Below are positions 52,804 through 62,377 of a stretch of DNA of 64,000 nt, in pieces; positions within the stretch are counted from its first letter, which is position 1; the number at the start of each line of letters is the position of its first letter. A program made the position numbers and the translations under genes. Source of the stretch: Deferribacter desulfuricans SSM1 (lineage in GTDB: Bacteria; Chrysiogenota; Deferribacteres; Deferribacterales; Deferribacteraceae). The notes beneath the pieces were generated by a model that did no database searches, had not been told where the DNA came from, and was given only the letters and a program-made list of their open reading frames with translations. Location of the stretch: contig NC_013939.1 in NCBI RefSeq assembly GCF_000010985.1, positions 1,827,501 through 1,891,500 of the forward strand, written 5' to 3'.

Positions 52804-55365
52804 TCAGATTACTTCCATTAAAGAGAATTTGATTTTATCAATAAATGTCTGTTCTGTAATTTTATGATAATTTTTGTCTGTTACATAAAAAGAGTCTACA
52901 ACTCTATCCACATCCGTAGAAATTTTTGCCTTTTGCACATTGATTCCTAAGTCTTCAAAAACAGACAATATCTTATACAACAGCCCAATTTTATCCTCAG
53001 TAAAAACATCAATCACAGTATAATTTGATGATATTTCATTATCAAATTCCACTTTCTTTTTAATCTCTTTAGGTATCTTTTTCTTAAAAAATGGGGTAGA
53101 TGCCCTTTTAATCAAATCCTCAACTGAGGTTTTATTTGTAACAACTTCTTTAATAGTTACTGCTATTTTATCCCCTTTTTTCAATAAATTATTAGTTGAA
53201 TCACTAGAAGAAACTACCTGAATAGTATCAATAACAATATTATTGTCAAAAGTAAAAATCTGAGCTCCCAAAATATTTAGGCCATAATAAGCAAAAACAC
53301 CTGATAACTTTTTTAACAACCCTAAAAAGTCATAAGTGCAGATATTAAACTCAAGACAATTTAAATCGTCTCTAACGTAAAAATCGGTTAAAACTTTAAC
53401 ATCAGGATTAAGTTTTTTAATCATATTAAGATGTCTTATAATATGTTTAACCTTATAGGTAAAAATATATTCTGAATCCAGTTTATCTATGAAACCTTTT
53501 ATTATATCATCAGAAATTCGCTCAAATAGTTTTTTTCTTTTTAATTCTACAATTTTATTATATTCACTTATAATAGACTCTTTCTCCAAAGCTGCTTTAG
53601 ATTTTAAATACAACTCTGTCAAAAGAGAGCTCTTCCACTCATTAAACAAATCACCACCAACCGCATTCATATCAGCATAAGTCAACAGATAAAGAAGATG
53701 CAGCTCATCTTCATTGTTTAGATAATTTGTAAAATACTCAATAACTTCAATATCATGCAAATCCCTTCTTTGTGCTATATGACTCATCAACAGATGTTGT
53801 TCCACCATATTGGATACAGTGTCAATATCATCTGGATGCATACCCAATCTCTTACAAATAGTTTGAGACATTTTAGCTCCCACAACTGAATGGTTAAAAC
53901 CTTGCCCCTTACCAATATCATGCAACAAAATAGATAACGCCAAAAGGTCTTTTCTTTTTAATCTTTTGTAAGCATCTATATAATTCTTATTACGAGGATT
54001 TGCATTTGTTATCAAATCATCAATAAATTTTAGAGCCAAAATCGTATGCTCATCCACAGTGTAGTGGTGGTATAAATCATATTGAACTCTACAAATAATC
54101 TCTTTAAACTCAGGAATAATACTCTCTAACACTCCTGTATTTAACATATTTTTTGTAATCTTGTAGGAATAAGGGAAACTTGAAATAACCTTAAGAAATA
54201 GCTTGCCATACTTTTTTAAGTAGTTTTCATCTATTAAATATAGATTATTTCGAATTATATTGATAAGTTTATCAGAAAGTTTTAAAGACCTTACTGCAGC
54301 GATATAAAAAACATTTATCAGCAACTCGTGATTTTTTTCAAAAATATCTGGATGCTCAGCAGTCAAATTATTATTGTACTGAATAAGTCCATAACCAAGT
54401 TTTCTTATGGTAGCCTTTTTATGAGTTTTATTATAGACTATCTCCTGTAGCCCTTTATTGATTACTTTTTTTGTAATTTGTGAAATATTACGAGCATGAC
54501 CATAATAATCTCTTAAAAAATGCTCCACATTTAATGACATAGATGTGGTAATATAACCAAGCTCTGACGCAATATCCTTTTGAGCTTCTATCGTTAAAAT
54601 ATCGAATTTTCTGTTAAAATAGTAATGTAACTCATTTCTCACTTTAAAAATAAACTCCACACCTTTCATCAATAAATCATAATCTTCTATTGTGATAATA
54701 TCTTTTTTTATTAAAGTGTTAAGACTTGCACCATTAAAAAGTATTCTGTTAATCCAACAGATAAAATTAAAATCCCTAATCCCACCATGCCCTTCTTTTA
54801 AATTTGGCTCTAATTTATATACAGAATCGCGATATTTTTCCCCCCTCTTCATTGCAGCATTTATATGCTCTAACAAAAATTTCATTTTACCTTTCTCTAT
54901 AATATAAGAATTTACTGTTTTTACATACTCTTCAAATAGCAAGTTATTACCTTCAATAAATTTATAATCAATAAGCGCAGTTTTCTCAGTGGTATCTAGT
55001 TTATTTGTTTGTTTAATCTCTTTAAATGATTTTATCTGAATTGCGGGATTAATATTTATATCCCATAAAAGAGTAGAGAATTTTGATATAGCATCCTTTT
55101 CTTTACTTTTTAAACTATCTTTATGTAACAACAAAATATCTATATCTGAAAAAGGGGACATCTGTTCCCTTGCAAAACTACCAAGCGAAATAAAAGTTAT
55201 ATTATCTAAAGGAAAATCTGTCAACTTCAAAGCATATTTAATGGTGTCATAAGATAACTCAGAAATTTTAAAAAGTAACTGCCAGGAAGTAGGATACTTT
55301 TTCCTACTCTCTTTAATATCGTTCCATCTATTCCAATAAAAATTTTTTAATTCATCTTTAATCAT
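52804..55365 (-). CDS. glnD: PII uridylyltransferase / uridylyl-removing enzyme GlnD
   Basis: GlnD senses glutamine and modifies the PII signal protein. The 853-residue product has the nucleotidyltransferase site SLGSFAREQMSPFSDIDILLLH (DxD), a GlnD-specific linker with REGHGGIRDF-like sequence EGHGGIRDFNF, the HD domain with HHYTVDEHT and LHDIGKG, and two C-terminal ACT domains (about 690-770 and 790-853). Length is close to the family norm (about 890). No glnB, amtB or glnA is in the window. It starts immediately after the FliL-like stop, so the two are coupled. Confidence 0.95.
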   Translation of the reverse strand: MIKDELKNFYWNRWNDIKESRKKYPTSWQLLFKISELSYDTIKYALKLTDFPLDNITFISLGSFAREQMSPFSDIDILLLHKDSLKSKEKDAISKFSTLLWDININPAIQIKSFKEIKQTNKLDTTEKTALIDYKFIEGNNLLFEEYVKTVNSYIIEKGKMKFLLEHINAAMKRGEKYRDSVYKLEPNLKEGHGGIRDFNFICWINRILFNGASLNTLIKKDIITIEDYDLLMKGVEFIFKVRNELHYYFNRKFDILTIEAQKDIASELGYITTSMSLNVEHFLRDYYGHARNISQITKKVINKGLQEIVYNKTHKKATIRKLGYGLIQYNNNLTAEHPDIFEKNHELLINVFYIAAVRSLKLSDKLINIIRNNLYLIDENYLKKYGKLFLKVISSFPYSYKITKNMLNTGVLESIIPEFKEIICRVQYDLYHHYTVDEHTILALKFIDDLITNANPRNKNYIDAYKRLKRKDLLALSILLHDIGKGQGFNHSVVGAKMSQTICKRLGMHPDDIDTVSNMVEQHLLMSHIAQRRDLHDIEVIEYFTNYLNNEDELHLLYLLTYADMNAVGGDLFNEWKSSLLTELYLKSKAALEKESIISEYNKIVELKRKKLFERISDDIIKGFIDKLDSEYIFTYKVKHIIRHLNMIKKLNPDVKVLTDFYVRDDLNCLEFNICTYDFLGLLKKLSGVFAYYGLNILGAQIFTFDNNIVIDTIQVVSSSDSTNNLLKKGDKIAVTIKEVVTNKTSVEDLIKRASTPFFKKKIPKEIKKKVEFDNEISSNYTVIDVFTEDKIGLLYKILSVFEDLGINVQKAKISTDVDRVVDSFYVTDKNYHKITEQTFIDKIKFSLMEVI

Positions 55366-55833
55366 TTAACTAAATACCATATTATGGAAATAAATTTCTT
55401 TGATGGTTCCTTCACCATATTTTAGCTCTAAAACTTTTTTTATCTGCCTTTTCAAAAACTTTTTACCATTTTCAGTTACTAAATCAGAAATTTTAAAGGT
55501 TGTCAAAATATCAGCAATAGCCATAGCTGTTTGTTTATTATTTTTAGCCAATATCTTTGCTACTTTTTTATTTTCAGTAACAATATATAAATCTAACTTT
55601 ATATGTCTATTGTTTAAATCGGCACTAGTAGCTACCACATTTTCTACAAAAACTCCATAATCATCCCCAATTTTCATCTCTTTTACATTATACTTTTCAA
55701 ATACACTCTTCTTTTGAAACCTAATATTCGATACAACGGACTTAAAAGAGATGTTAAAATAACTTTTTATAAATAAGAGAACTACAATAATCAGAAAAAT
55801 TACTGATAAGATAATAATAATAATTTTTTTCAT
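55366..55833 (-). CDS. FliL-like membrane protein
   Basis: A 155-residue protein with one N-terminal helix (IIIIILSVIFLIIVVLLF) and an external domain. The C-terminal end ISDLVTENGKKFLKRQIKKVLELKYGEGTIKEIYFHNMVFS matches the FliL pattern (a TxEGKxxLxxxI run, then VxxVYFxxFV). FliL binds flagellar stators, but no flagellar gene is near and its partner here is glnD. It may be a FliL homologue recruited elsewhere. Confidence in the family is moderate. Confidence 0.6.
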   Translation of the reverse strand: MKKIIIIILSVIFLIIVVLLFIKSYFNISFKSVVSNIRFQKKSVFEKYNVKEMKIGDDYGVFVENVVATSADLNNRHIKLDLYIVTENKKVAKILAKNNKQTAMAIADILTTFKISDLVTENGKKFLKRQIKKVLELKYGEGTIKEIYFHNMVFS

Positions 55834-55861
55834 ACTACAAATAATAGCATAAAAATATACA

Positions 55862-55885
55862 AAAAAAAAGCGCCTTTACAGGCGC
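55862..55885 (-). terminator. Orphan intrinsic terminator on the minus strand, upstream of the FliL-like gene
   Basis: GCGCCT, loop TTAC and AGGCGC form a 6-bp stem; on the minus strand it is followed by nine T, while on the plus strand no T-run follows. It lies 28 bases before the FliL-like start, and no gene to its right reads leftwards. It could be an attenuator in the FliL-like/glnD leader or the end of a small leftward RNA. Confidence 0.75.
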
Positions 55886-55900
55886 AAATGCTACTTTATA

Positions 55901-55928
55901 TTGACAACCTACAGGGGACATTTATATT
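55901..55928 (+). promoter_or_regulatory. Promoter of mtaB with a direct repeat
   Basis: TTGACA at 55901-55906, a 16-base spacer and TATATT at 55923-55928. A 10-base direct repeat TTTATATTGA (55895-55904 and 55921-55930) overlaps both promoter boxes and may be a regulator site. Confidence 0.6.
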
Positions 55929-55963
55929 GATACCTCAAAAATAAAATAGTTCATGAGGAATTG

Positions 55964-57199
55964 ATGATTAAAATATATATTCACACTTTTGGATGCAAAG
56001 TAAATCTATCTGAAAGTGAAAACATTAAGCTTGAAGGAAGTCAAAAAGGTTTTTTATTCGTTGATAATATTGAAGAAGCTGATGTTGTTGTAATAAATAG
56101 TTGTGCAGTTACAGAGTTGGCAGAAAAAAAATGTAACGACTTCATTAAAAAAATAAAAAAGAGATATAATATAAAAGTCCTTGTTACAGGTTGTTATGCC
56201 TTAATACTCTCAAAAGAGATAAAAAGCTATATAGATTTTGTCTTGGATAACGAAAAGAAAGAATCACTTGTCGAATTTCTTTCTAACACATTTCAACTAA
56301 ATGATTATAAACAAACTTCAAAACCAAAATTAAAAACTAGAGCTTTCCTAAAAATTCAAGATGGTTGTGATGCGTTTTGTACATATTGCATCATCCCTTT
56401 TTTAAGAGGGAAACCTAAATCTAAACCTATTGAAAAAGTTATAAAAGAAATAGATGACCTTGTTAATCTTAATTATAAAGAAATAGTTTTAGTAGGAATA
56501 CATATAGGTAAATATGGTATAGATCACAATACAACTCTGAAAAATCTTTTAAAAGAAATTATTAAACAATACCAAAATAAAAATATAAGGTTTAGGTTGT
56601 CATCGTTGGATGTGGATGAAATTGATGATGAACTTATAGATATTGTAGAACACTCCAATGGTCTAATCTGTAATCATTTCCATATTGCACTACAAAATGG
56701 CTCAAATAAAATATTACAACTTATGAAAAGAAGGCATACAGCTGAAGACTTCATTGATATTTGTAACAAAATTAAATCAAAAATAGCTGATTGCACAATA
56801 GGCACAGATGTAATTGTGGGTTTTCCTGAAGAAACAGATGAAGATTTTGAGTCTACTATTAATGTATTAAATAAGGCAAATGTGGATTATTTACACGTAT
56901 TTAGCTATTCTAAAAGAGAAGGAACTTTAGCAAGTAAAATGAAAAATCAGATCCCAGAAAACATAAAAAAAGAGCGTGCAAAAATGCTTCGAAAAATTGG
57001 TAAAAAGTTAAAATTAAATTCAGAACTTAAAATGATTGGTAAAACTGCAAAAATATTATTAGAGAAAAATGGTGGTGGACATATTTCAAATTACCACTAT
57101 GTAAAAATCGTTAATGATAATTTAGAAGTGAACAATTTTTATAATATAAAAATCCTAAAAAGAGAAAAAAATAGACTTATAGGAGGTTTAGTTGAGTAA
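55964..57199 (+). CDS. mtaB: tRNA t6A37 methylthiotransferase MtaB
   Basis: A 411-residue radical SAM methylthiotransferase that makes ms2t6A at tRNA position 37. The N-terminal UPF0004 domain carries cysteines in TFGCKVNLSES, NSCAVTELAEKKC and VTGCYA for the second iron-sulfur cluster; the radical SAM motif is CDAFCTYC in DGCDAFCTYCIIPFLRG. A C-terminal TRAM-like segment ends in KREKNRLIGGL. The FGCKVN and CAVT forms favour MtaB over MiaB. ATG 55964 follows GAGG by 6 bases; an in-frame TTG at 55961 is less likely. It overlaps the next gene by 8 bases. Confidence 0.93.
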   Translation: MIKIYIHTFGCKVNLSESENIKLEGSQKGFLFVDNIEEADVVVINSCAVTELAEKKCNDFIKKIKKRYNIKVLVTGCYALILSKEIKSYIDFVLDNEKKESLVEFLSNTFQLNDYKQTSKPKLKTRAFLKIQDGCDAFCTYCIIPFLRGKPKSKPIEKVIKEIDDLVNLNYKEIVLVGIHIGKYGIDHNTTLKNLLKEIIKQYQNKNIRFRLSSLDVDEIDDELIDIVEHSNGLICNHFHIALQNGSNKILQLMKRRHTAEDFIDICNKIKSKIADCTIGTDVIVGFPEETDEDFESTINVLNKANVDYLHVFSYSKREGTLASKMKNQIPENIKKERAKMLRKIGKKLKLNSELKMIGKTAKILLEKNGGGHISNYHYVKIVNDNLEVNNFYNIKILKREKNRLIGGLVE

Positions 57200-58886
57200 A
57201 GAAAAGTTAATTATAATAGGTGGTGTTGCTGCAGGTGCAAGTGCTGCAGCAAAAGCAAGAAGAACTAATGAGTTTATTGATATTACAATTTATGAAAAAA
57301 CAGCAAACGTTTCTTATGCAAACTGTGGACTACCTTTTTACATTGCTGGAATAATTAATAACAGAAAAAATCTGCTATTACACACACCAAAAAGTTTAGG
57401 TAAAAGATTTAACTTAAATATTTTTACTAAACACGAAGTTATCGATATTGACCCAAAAAGTAAAACAGTTTTAGTAAAAAGTGGAGATAACACTTTTGAA
57501 GACAAATTTGACAAACTTATCATTGCTACAGGTGCCAAAACAGTTATACCTAAAATAAAAGGGATTGAACAAACACCTTTTTTCCAAATGAAAACTGTGG
57601 AAGATGTGGACCAAATCAAAGAATTTATTGAAAAAAACAACCCAAAATCAGCCATAATTATAGGGGGAGGGTATATTGGTGTTGAAATAGCTGAAGCTCT
57701 TTATCACTCAAATATAAAAGCAACAATAATTGAAGCTCAAAAACATATCTTACCAAATTATTCCCATGAAATAGTTTTAGCTATTGAAGACAAAATGAAA
57801 GAAGTTGGAGTCAATATACATACAGAAAAGTTTGTTGAAGAAGTAAGCTATGATAATAAACATTACAAAGTAATATTAAACGATGGAACCATATTACATT
57901 CTGATATGCTTTTCGTAGCTACAGGGGTAGCACCAAATATAGAACTTGCTAAAAAAGCAGGGATAACTTTAGGTGAAACTGGTGCAATAAAAACAAATGA
58001 ATATATGCAAACAAATTATGACTTTATTTATGCGGCTGGTGATGCTGTAGAAAAATTTCATATAGTATCAAAACAGTATGTTTTTTTACCATTAGCTGGC
58101 CCTGCAAATAGAGAAGGTAGAGTAGCTGGTTGTAATGCTGCTGGAGGGATGTTGCAAAATCCTGGAGTACTTGGCACAAGTGTTGTTGGCTTTCTCGATA
58201 AAATTGTCGCAAAAACAGGTTTAAGTTTTGATGAAGCCATAGCAGCTGGTTTTGATGCCGATTTTGTTTATACAGAAGATCCCGATCACGCTGAATATTA
58301 TCCTGGTTATAAATACATTTTTATGAAAACAGTTTTTGATAAAAGAACAAAAAAAGTATTGGGTGTAGAAGCTAGCGGAAGTTATGCTACGGTTAGAAAA
58401 GTTGATGCAATTGCGTCAGCTATATATGGAGATTTAACAATCTACGATCTTGAAAATATAGATTTCTGTTATGCCCCACCATTTGGCTCGGCAAGGGACA
58501 ATATTAATAAAGCCGGTTTTGTCGCAGCAAACCAAGATAGAGGAGAAGGATTTGGCATTAAACCTCAAGAATTTATTGAAATCTATAATAAAGATTGCTC
58601 AATTCAAATAATTGACGTAAGAACAAAGTTGGAATATAAAGCTTACAGATTTGAAAAAGCAAAAAATATATACGTAAATGATATTAGGAGCCATCTATCA
58701 GAAATTGATAAAGGAAGACCTGTTTATATATATTGTGCAGTTGGTTTTAGGGGATATTTAGCAACAAGATTTTTAAGAAACTTGGGGTATGAAGCATTTA
58801 ATATTATTGGTGGTATTGAGGCAATAAATAGAATAAAAAGATTTAACTTTGTAGGAGGGTCCAATGGATGTTGTTTTAAAAACTGA
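57192..58886 (+). CDS. CoA-disulfide reductase with C-terminal rhodanese domain
   Basis: A 564-residue flavoprotein. The FAD motif [15 protein letters not shown] opens it, the redox cysteine is C45 in YANCGLPFY (single cysteine, as in CoA-disulfide reductases and NADH/persulfide oxidoreductases), and [15 protein letters not shown] binds NAD(P)H. The C-terminal 100 residues are a rhodanese domain with cysteine about 515 in YCAVGFRG. CoADR-rhodanese fusions are linked to CoA-persulfide or polysulfide reduction. The start is TTG 57192, 6 bases after GGAGG. The tail ends with vicinal cysteines (NGCCFKN), in the 23 bases overlapping purC. Confidence 0.92.
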   Translation: MSKEKLIIIGGVAAGASAAAKARRTNEFIDITIYEKTANVSYANCGLPFYIAGIINNRKNLLLHTPKSLGKRFNLNIFTKHEVIDIDPKSKTVLVKSGDNTFEDKFDKLIIATGAKTVIPKIKGIEQTPFFQMKTVEDVDQIKEFIEKNNPKSAIIIGGGYIGVEIAEALYHSNIKATIIEAQKHILPNYSHEIVLAIEDKMKEVGVNIHTEKFVEEVSYDNKHYKVILNDGTILHSDMLFVATGVAPNIELAKKAGITLGETGAIKTNEYMQTNYDFIYAAGDAVEKFHIVSKQYVFLPLAGPANREGRVAGCNAAGGMLQNPGVLGTSVVGFLDKIVAKTGLSFDEAIAAGFDADFVYTEDPDHAEYYPGYKYIFMKTVFDKRTKKVLGVEASGSYATVRKVDAIASAIYGDLTIYDLENIDFCYAPPFGSARDNINKAGFVAANQDRGEGFGIKPQEFIEIYNKDCSIQIIDVRTKLEYKAYRFEKAKNIYVNDIRSHLSEIDKGRPVYIYCAVGFRGYLATRFLRNLGYEAFNIIGGIEAINRIKRFNFVGGSNGCCFKN

Positions 58887-59742
58887 AATACCTGAATTAA
58901 AATTAATAGGTAGAGGTAAGGTAAGAGATATTTACGATTTAGGAAACTATTTATTGATAGTTACAACTGACAGGATATCAGCATTTGATGTTATTTTACC
59001 TAATGGGATCCCATATAAAGGTTATGTGCTAACTCAACTTTCAAAATTTTGGTTTGAAAAAACATCTCACATTGTAAAAAACCATCTTATAACAACAGAT
59101 ATTGAAGAGATGCCAGAAATCTGTAAAAAATACAGAAATATTTTAGAAGGCAGAAGTATGCTTGTAGAAAAGGCTAAACCATACCCTGTAGAATGTGTTG
59201 TTAGAGGTTATATTACAGGTTCTGGCTGGAAAGATTATCAAAAAACTGGTGAAGTATGCGGTATTAAACTACCAAAAAATTTAAAAGAATCGCAAAAGTT
59301 AGAACCACCATTGTTTACTCCTGCTACAAAAGCAGAAATCGGTGAGCATGACGAAAACATCTCATTTGAGCAAATGGTTCTAATGGTAGGTCAAAAAACA
59401 GCTGAAAAGTTGAGAGATTATGCAATTAAAATATACACATATTGTGCAAAAATAGCAGAAGAAAAAGGGATTATCATTGCTGATACAAAAATGGAGTTTG
59501 GCAATAAAGATGGTGAAATCATTTTAATAGATGAACTGCTTACCCCTGATTCTTCTAGATTTTGGTTTAAAGAAAAATATAAAGTGGGTGAACCCCAAGA
59601 GAGCATGGATAAACAGTTTGTTAGAAACTATCTTGAAACTTTAGACTGGGATAAAAAAGCTCCAGGGCCTGAGTTACCAAAAGAGATTATAGAGCAAACA
59701 TCAAAAAGATATTTAGAAATAATGGAGATCTTAACAAAATAG
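58864..59742 (+). CDS. purC: Phosphoribosylaminoimidazole-succinocarboxamide synthase
   Basis: PurC joins CAIR and aspartate in purine synthesis. The 292-residue product is the longer form: [39 protein letters not shown] at the start, [32 protein letters not shown] in the middle and [12 protein letters not shown] with KQFVRNYLE at the end. The ATG follows GGAGGG by 4 bases and lies inside the previous gene (23-base overlap). No other pur gene is close. Confidence 0.97.
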   Translation: MDVVLKTEIPELKLIGRGKVRDIYDLGNYLLIVTTDRISAFDVILPNGIPYKGYVLTQLSKFWFEKTSHIVKNHLITTDIEEMPEICKKYRNILEGRSMLVEKAKPYPVECVVRGYITGSGWKDYQKTGEVCGIKLPKNLKESQKLEPPLFTPATKAEIGEHDENISFEQMVLMVGQKTAEKLRDYAIKIYTYCAKIAEEKGIIIADTKMEFGNKDGEIILIDELLTPDSSRFWFKEKYKVGEPQESMDKQFVRNYLETLDWDKKAPGPELPKEIIEQTSKRYLEIMEILTK

Positions 59743-59784
59743 GGGTATTACACAATAGTATGATTGTTGAAAATTAGCATGATT

Positions 59785-59863
59785 ATGAGATTGCTTCGTC
59801 GCTAAAGCTCCTCGCAATGACGAAAACCTGTTTGTCATTGCGAACGAAGTGAAGCAATCTCAT
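59785..59863. repeat. Palindromic repeat, GAAGCAATCT family (copy 1 of a tandem pair)
   Basis: ATGAGATTGCTTC (59785-59797) and GAAGCAATCTCAT (59851-59863) are perfect inverted repeats. Inner blocks CTCGCAATGAC and GTCATTGCGAA also pair, so the whole 79 bases can fold into a long hairpin. It lies between purC and the convergent transglycosylase gene. Confidence 0.88.
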
Positions 59864-59879
59864 GATTAAACGTCGTATG

Positions 59880-59955
59880 TGAGATCGCTTCGTCAGCTTA
59901 CGCTTCCTCGCGATGACTGTTTCGCTGCTATTGCGAGCGTTAGCGAAGCAATCTA
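59880..59955. repeat. Palindromic repeat, GAAGCAATCT family (copy 2 of a tandem pair)
   Basis: TGAGATCGCTTCG near 59880 and GCGAAGCAATCT ending at 59953 are imperfect inverted repeats, with CCTCGCGATGAC and CTATTGCGAGCG as inner arms. It begins 16 bases after the first copy. The pair fills most of the 258-base gap 59743-60000, where no gene is seen. Confidence 0.85.
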
Positions 59956-59976
59956 TGAATATTGTCTATAATTCGT

Positions 59977-59992
59977 GGGGTGCTGGCGCCCC
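59977..59992. terminator. Possible weak terminator between purC and the transglycosylase gene
   Basis: GGGGTGC and GCGCCCC pair with one T-G wobble around a 2-base loop, 8 bases beyond the minus-strand stop of the transglycosylase gene. Neither side has a proper T-run. Confidence 0.35.
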
Positions 59993-60000
59993 TTTCAAAT

Positions 60001-61566
60001 TTAATTAGGGATAATCAGATATTTTCCAGGTATTAGCTGAGTTGTTCTAAGTTTGTTTCTCTTTTTAATCTTCTCTACTGAGGTATTAAATCTATTTGCT
60101 ATACTCCAAAGTGTGTCACCCTTTTTTATTTTATATTTTCTATATCTGACTATTCTCTCTGATTTAGAAATAATAATAGGATCTCCAGGCCTAATTAATC
60201 TTGGATTAATCCCTTTATTAAGCTTCATCAACTGCCCAACCGTCAATCCATATTTATGAGCTATACCATAAAAAGTATCCCCTCTTCTTACAATATAAAC
60301 TCTTGGAATGACAGCGTTTATATCGTTTGAAAAGTTTTGCATAGCCAGTGATTTTTCATATTTTTTTATAGGGATAAATATTGGACCAGAAAAAAGGATA
60401 TAATCATAGTAAAGTTTATTTAATTTTTTTATCGATTTTTTAGAAACACGGAATTTCTTTGCAATTCTTGCAATACTCTCTTTTCTCTTAGCATAGTATA
60501 TTTTTACCTGCAAGAGCTCCTCTGGACTCATGCTAGCTATCTTCTTTTCTAAATAATTTTTTGTACCATAAGGGATTCTTAATTCAAAACCATCATTGGG
60601 TGGGGTAATAGGTTTTTTTAGTGCAGGGTTTAACTCCTTTAAAGTTTCAAAATTGGTATCAAGCAAATCAGCTATAACATACAAATTTACAGGCTGACTT
60701 AACTTAATTTTATCATAAATTAAAGGTTCTGTCTCAGGTGGTTCAAAACCATACTTTAAATAGTTTTTATATATCACCGTGAGCGCAATAAATTTAGGCA
60801 CATAATCTTTAGTCTCTCTTTTTAGATATCTATATCTGGCAAGTTTAAAAAAATCTTTTGTCTTATACCTTTGAGTTGCTTTTAAAACCTTATAGAAACC
60901 TGCATTATATGCAGCAATCGCAAGGTACCAATCACCAAAATATACATATAAATATTTTAAATATTTTGCTGCTGCAACAGTTGCCTTTTCAAAATCTCTT
61001 CTCTCATCAAGCCAAAAGTTATTTCTTAACCCATATATCTTACCTGTTGAGTTCATAAACTGCCACATTCCACCTGCGCCAGCCCAAGAATATGCATATA
61101 CATCAAAGCCACTCTCTGCAAATGGCAAACATGCCAAATCAGTAGGTAACCCCATCCTTCTAAAAATATCCTTTACGATATAAATATACTTATTTGCATT
61201 ATTGAGCCATCTTTGAAAAGTAGTAGGATACAATTTTGTATATCTTTTAATAAAGAATTTTACTCTATCATTTATCACAATTGGAATATCGTAATTTTTT
61301 TGATTAAATGTCTCAGAGTCCATATTAAGCGCTAATTCTTTGTCAAAGAGATCAGAATAATCAATATTCAACTCAGGGGTATATAAACTAAATAACTTTT
61401 CATCCAAATCAGGTAAAATTTTCTTTTTTACCAAAGGTTGTTCTAAGATTTTGAGGTTAGTACTCTCTTTAGATTTTACTTCTTTATTTATTTCCCCTTT
61501 AAAATCTATATAAGAACATGAAGTTGCTATTAAAAATACAAAAATAATATAAACTAATTTTCTCAT
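60001..61566 (-). CDS. MltD-like lytic transglycosylase lipoprotein with LysM domains
   Basis: A 521-residue envelope protein. The signal ends in IATSC, a plausible lipobox with C17. The SLT domain has the catalytic glutamate in CLPFAESGFDVYAYSWAGAGGMWQF (about residue 150) and later AAYNAGFYKV, as in MltD. The C-terminal half holds at least two good LysM modules (VYIVRRGDTFYGIAHKYGLT and YKIKKGDTLWSIANRFNTS) that bind peptidoglycan; a weaker one precedes them (RKESIARIAKKFRVS). It cleaves murein glycan strands. It is the last gene of a five-gene leftward operon. Confidence 0.9.
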   Translation of the reverse strand: MRKLVYIIFVFLIATSCSYIDFKGEINKEVKSKESTNLKILEQPLVKKKILPDLDEKLFSLYTPELNIDYSDLFDKELALNMDSETFNQKNYDIPIVINDRVKFFIKRYTKLYPTTFQRWLNNANKYIYIVKDIFRRMGLPTDLACLPFAESGFDVYAYSWAGAGGMWQFMNSTGKIYGLRNNFWLDERRDFEKATVAAAKYLKYLYVYFGDWYLAIAAYNAGFYKVLKATQRYKTKDFFKLARYRYLKRETKDYVPKFIALTVIYKNYLKYGFEPPETEPLIYDKIKLSQPVNLYVIADLLDTNFETLKELNPALKKPITPPNDGFELRIPYGTKNYLEKKIASMSPEELLQVKIYYAKRKESIARIAKKFRVSKKSIKKLNKLYYDYILFSGPIFIPIKKYEKSLAMQNFSNDINAVIPRVYIVRRGDTFYGIAHKYGLTVGQLMKLNKGINPRLIRPGDPIIISKSERIVRYRKYKIKKGDTLWSIANRFNTSVEKIKKRNKLRTTQLIPGKYLIIPN

Positions 61567-61587
61567 ATCAAAATCCTAAACTAAAAA

Positions 61588-62370
61588 CTAAAACCTTTCA
61601 ATCATTTTATTTACACCATTTGCTACAATTTTGTATTTATGATTTATAAATTTAACAACCTCTTTTTGTAAATGCCTATCCATATATTTATGGTACTTGC
61701 AAAAAAATTTCTTTAATGATAGCAATCTATAAAATTCTATATTTTTAACGGAGCTACTCAAATGATTATCTAAAAAATATCTTTTTACAATTAACGGATA
61801 GTCCAAATAACCTATTTCAAAAAACAGTGCAACCCTGAGCCATAAATCATAATCTTCAGCTATCTTCATCCACTCATCAAAATAACCCGTCTTGTTAAAA
61901 ACATTCCTTTTGGCTACAAAGCTTGAAGGGCTTATTCTACAATGGTCTAAAATTTTAGTCAAAATATAGCCACCATATTTTTTATGCTTATATCCCTGGT
62001 TGATAAAATTACCATTTTTGTACCAAAATTCATTAGTGTGAGATACTGCGAAGCCGTTATTATTCATAAATTCTAATTGCATTTCAAGTTTTCTCGGAAG
62101 CCAAATGTCATCAGAATCTAAAAATGCTATATACTCCCCTTTCGAAACAGTTATCCCAAAATTTCTTGCAGCACTTACCCCCCTATTTTTCTCTAATCTA
62201 AAAAATCTAATTAAGTCCAAATATGGGTATATTTTCGATTTTATATCAATTTCAGAGCCATCATCCACAACTATTATTTCAAAATTTTTATAAGTTTGCC
62301 ATAAAACAGATTCAATGGCATCTTTTAAAGAGTTAACTCTATCTTTGACAGGGATAATAACAGAAATCAT
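61588..62370 (-). CDS. Family 2 glycosyltransferase
   Basis: A 260-residue GT-A enzyme: ISVIIPVKDRVNSLKDAIESVLWQTYKNFEIIVVDDGS at the start, NRGVSAARNFGI, and the metal-binding FLDSDDIWLP. A downstream EDYDLWLRVA gives the probable catalytic base. Acceptor and sugar are unknown; such genes usually act in surface polysaccharide synthesis. It starts 7 bases after the Lrp-family gene and is 21 bases before the transglycosylase gene. Confidence 0.9.
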   Translation of the reverse strand: MISVIIPVKDRVNSLKDAIESVLWQTYKNFEIIVVDDGSEIDIKSKIYPYLDLIRFFRLEKNRGVSAARNFGITVSKGEYIAFLDSDDIWLPRKLEMQLEFMNNNGFAVSHTNEFWYKNGNFINQGYKHKKYGGYILTKILDHCRISPSSFVAKRNVFNKTGYFDEWMKIAEDYDLWLRVALFFEIGYLDYPLIVKRYFLDNHLSSSVKNIEFYRLLSLKKFFCKYHKYMDRHLQKEVVKFINHKYKIVANGVNKMIERF

Positions 62371-62377
62371 AACATAG

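Noticed and set aside
52804-55833. Flagellar operon around the FliL-like gene
   Set aside because: No other flagellar gene is present; the only partner is glnD.
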